Shown: positions 4,186 to 5,374 of the stretch, in pieces
How positions within the stretch are numbered: position 1 is the first letter of the stretch
How the letters are laid out: the number at the start of each line of letters is the position of its first letter
NCBI GenBank assembly: GCA_021813195.1
Contig: JAKALI010000343.1
Coordinates: 1 to 5,374, forward strand
DNA: 5,374 nt
Direction of reading: 5' to 3'
From: Pseudomonadota bacterium
GTDB lineage: Bacteria; Pseudomonadota; Alphaproteobacteria; Rhizobiales; Hyphomicrobiaceae
Made by a program: the position numbers and the translations under genes
Notes under the pieces: model-generated
Database searches by the model: none
What the model was told of the DNA's origin: nothing
Seen by the model: the letters and a program-made list of their open reading frames with translations, nothing else

Positions 4186-5374
4186 ATGTCTTTGAAAAGC
4201 GAACAAGCGAAATTGACGGAAGGGGCGCGCTTGCTTTTGGCTAGCCCCGACGAAGTCTTTAAGGAACTAGAGAAAACCTCTCGACAGATAATTGAAAGCC
4301 GCGACCGTTGGGCAATCCGTCAAGAAAAGCTAGAGCCGATGCTCGTAAAGCGAGGCGAGCGACTGATCAACTTGGCGCTGGCTTGTTATGGCGCCGACGA
4401 AGAAGTCTTTAAGGCGCTATACAAATACGGCAAAGAACCAGCACAGAACGAGGACGACCTGGAATACAAGCGGGGTCTTCGACTCGGGTGCCTTTCAAAC
4501 CAGACCATCGGTATAGCTAACGCGAGTTGGCAGTATCCCGCCAAGTTGATTGGCGAACACGAAGTCCAGCGTGTTCTGGCGGAAGGTGAATGGGAAGAAG
4601 TTGATGCGTTGTTATGCAATCCAGAGTTCTCAGATACTTTACTTGAGCACTTATTTTCGCGCGGCGAGGAGTTTGCCGCTCTCCCGGAGGATCGATGGAG
4701 ACGACTTGTCGCTATTGGCTCAAAGAACGCCCGAATAAATAGAAATTTTGACTCTGATGAAGAACCCGATCTGAACCATTATCGAATTCGGAAATTAATA
4801 GCTCAGCTATTCGGGAAAGTACCTGTGAACGAAGACTGGATTTGGACCCTTCACGGGCTGCTATTGCGATTGAGCCCGGCGCGAGGTGGGAGCATGGAGG
4901 AGTTTGAGGCGACTTTCACTCGTTGGAAGTCCGTCGAGGTAAATAACTACAAGAACGAGCCGCGACGCGGCCAATATCTCGATGGCATAACCTTTGTTGA
5001 CGAGTTTAGGTGCCTCATGGCTGCTATTTACGGTGGCCTCAAGAAGAACACAGATCGTGCAGATTTGTTGAAGTCAGATGATGTGGCGGTACGCTGCCGA
5101 TGCTATGGCTCCGGTAAAGTCAACATTAAGCAGATGGAAGAAGATTTTGAACGCGACAGCGGGGCATATATTCTCGCGAGTCTCTTCAACCTCAGTCTGC
5201 TTCGTTCGCAAAAAGAGCGACGCTTCTTTGAGGAAGAACAACTACAATTTTGGGACCAATTTCATCACATATATAAACGTAATATTGCTTTCGTGAGTGA
5301 AATGTGGCCCGCGCCTGAATTTTCATCCGCGGCATTCACCAAAGACAATTGGCAGGCGCACGTGGCGACTTCAA
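4186..5374 (+). CDS. Unrecognised large protein, probably helical, 3' end outside window
   Basis: The frame is open from ATG 4186 to the window end, 396 codons without a stop. The frame is closed upstream by TAA at 4159-4161, and this ATG is the first start after it; the ribosome site is weak (GGGG at 4178-4181). I do not recognise the family. The protein looks soluble, charged and mostly helical: no signal peptide or membrane segment is visible, and it is rich in Glu, Lys, Arg, Leu and Trp. Helical-repeat-like segments include SPDEVFKELEK (20-30), ADEEVFKALYK (70-80), and NPEFSDTLLEHLFSRGEEF through RWRRLVAIGSKNARI (145-184). CRCYGSGK (304-311) resembles one short DnaJ-like zinc knuckle but is alone. 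GC content and codon use (ATA, TTA, CTA, AGA) differ from the genes before the tRNA, which suggests transfer. A role in defence, regulation or element biology is possible but has no direct support. Confidence 0.75.
   Translation, partial: MSLKSEQAKLTEGARLLLASPDEVFKELEKTSRQIIESRDRWAIRQEKLEPMLVKRGERLINLALACYGADEEVFKALYKYGKEPAQNEDDLEYKRGLRLGCLSNQTIGIANASWQYPAKLIGEHEVQRVLAEGEWEEVDALLCNPEFSDTLLEHLFSRGEEFAALPEDRWRRLVAIGSKNARINRNFDSDEEPDLNHYRIRKLIAQLFGKVPVNEDWIWTLHGLLLRLSPARGGSMEEFEATFTRWKSVEVNNYKNEPRRGQYLDGITFVDEFRCLMAAIYGGLKKNTDRADLLKSDDVAVRCRCYGSGKVNIKQMEEDFERDSGAYILASLFNLSLLRSQKERRFFEEEQLQFWDQFHHIYKRNIAFVSEMWPAPEFSSAAFTKDNWQAHVATS

Noticed and set aside
3866..4186. Minus-strand 106-codon frame across the integrase tail and spacer
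   Set aside because: It overlaps the recombinase remnant antisense, has no recognisable domain, and runs through a GC hairpin.

Overview
The base composition, the codon use of the first 3.4 kb, the intergenic palindromic repeats and the gene types suggest an alphaproteobacterium of the Bradyrhizobium / Rhodopseudomonas group (Nitrobacteraceae). This is inferred from recognised style; no database was searched. The window divides into a GC-rich, core-like part (about 1-3603) and an AT-richer, island-like part (about 3604-5374). The boundary is a tRNA-Phe gene.

Layout, all on the + strand. 1-729 is the C-terminal 242 residues of an AMP-forming acyl/aryl-CoA ligase. 749-896 is a composite palindromic intergenic repeat with perfect 11-bp ends. 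988-1977 is a LigB-type (class III) extradiol ring-cleavage dioxygenase with all its expected metal and catalytic residues. 2020-2074 is a REP-like pair of hairpins. 2120-2332 is yacG, the small zinc-binding DNA gyrase inhibitor. 2329-2850 and 2847-3431 are the PYR-domain and PP-domain subunits of a two-subunit thiamine-diphosphate (TPP) enzyme of the sulfopyruvate/phosphonopyruvate decarboxylase type. yacG and these two genes are joined by ATGA stop/start overlaps. The PYR-domain gene carries an in-frame TGA at codon 52, directly before the expected catalytic Glu. 3458-3486 is a good sigma70 promoter for tRNA-Phe(GAA) at 3528-3603.

Beyond the tRNA, 3783-3965 is only the C-terminal tail of a tyrosine recombinase, and 4186 to the window end is a long open frame that I do not recognise. 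That frame has lower GC and uses rare codons. A tRNA 3' end, an integrase remnant and foreign-looking cargo together look like the edge of a decayed or rearranged genomic island.

The CoA ligase, the ring-cleavage dioxygenase and the TPP enzyme could serve one aromatic or carboxylic-acid catabolic route, with the ligase activating the acid, the dioxygenase opening the ring and the TPP enzyme decarboxylating a 2-oxo acid. This is inference from proximity, and repeats and yacG lie between them. The points most worth a second look are the TGA next to the TPP-activating Glu, the unrecognised cargo gene, and the coupling of yacG to the TPP enzyme genes.
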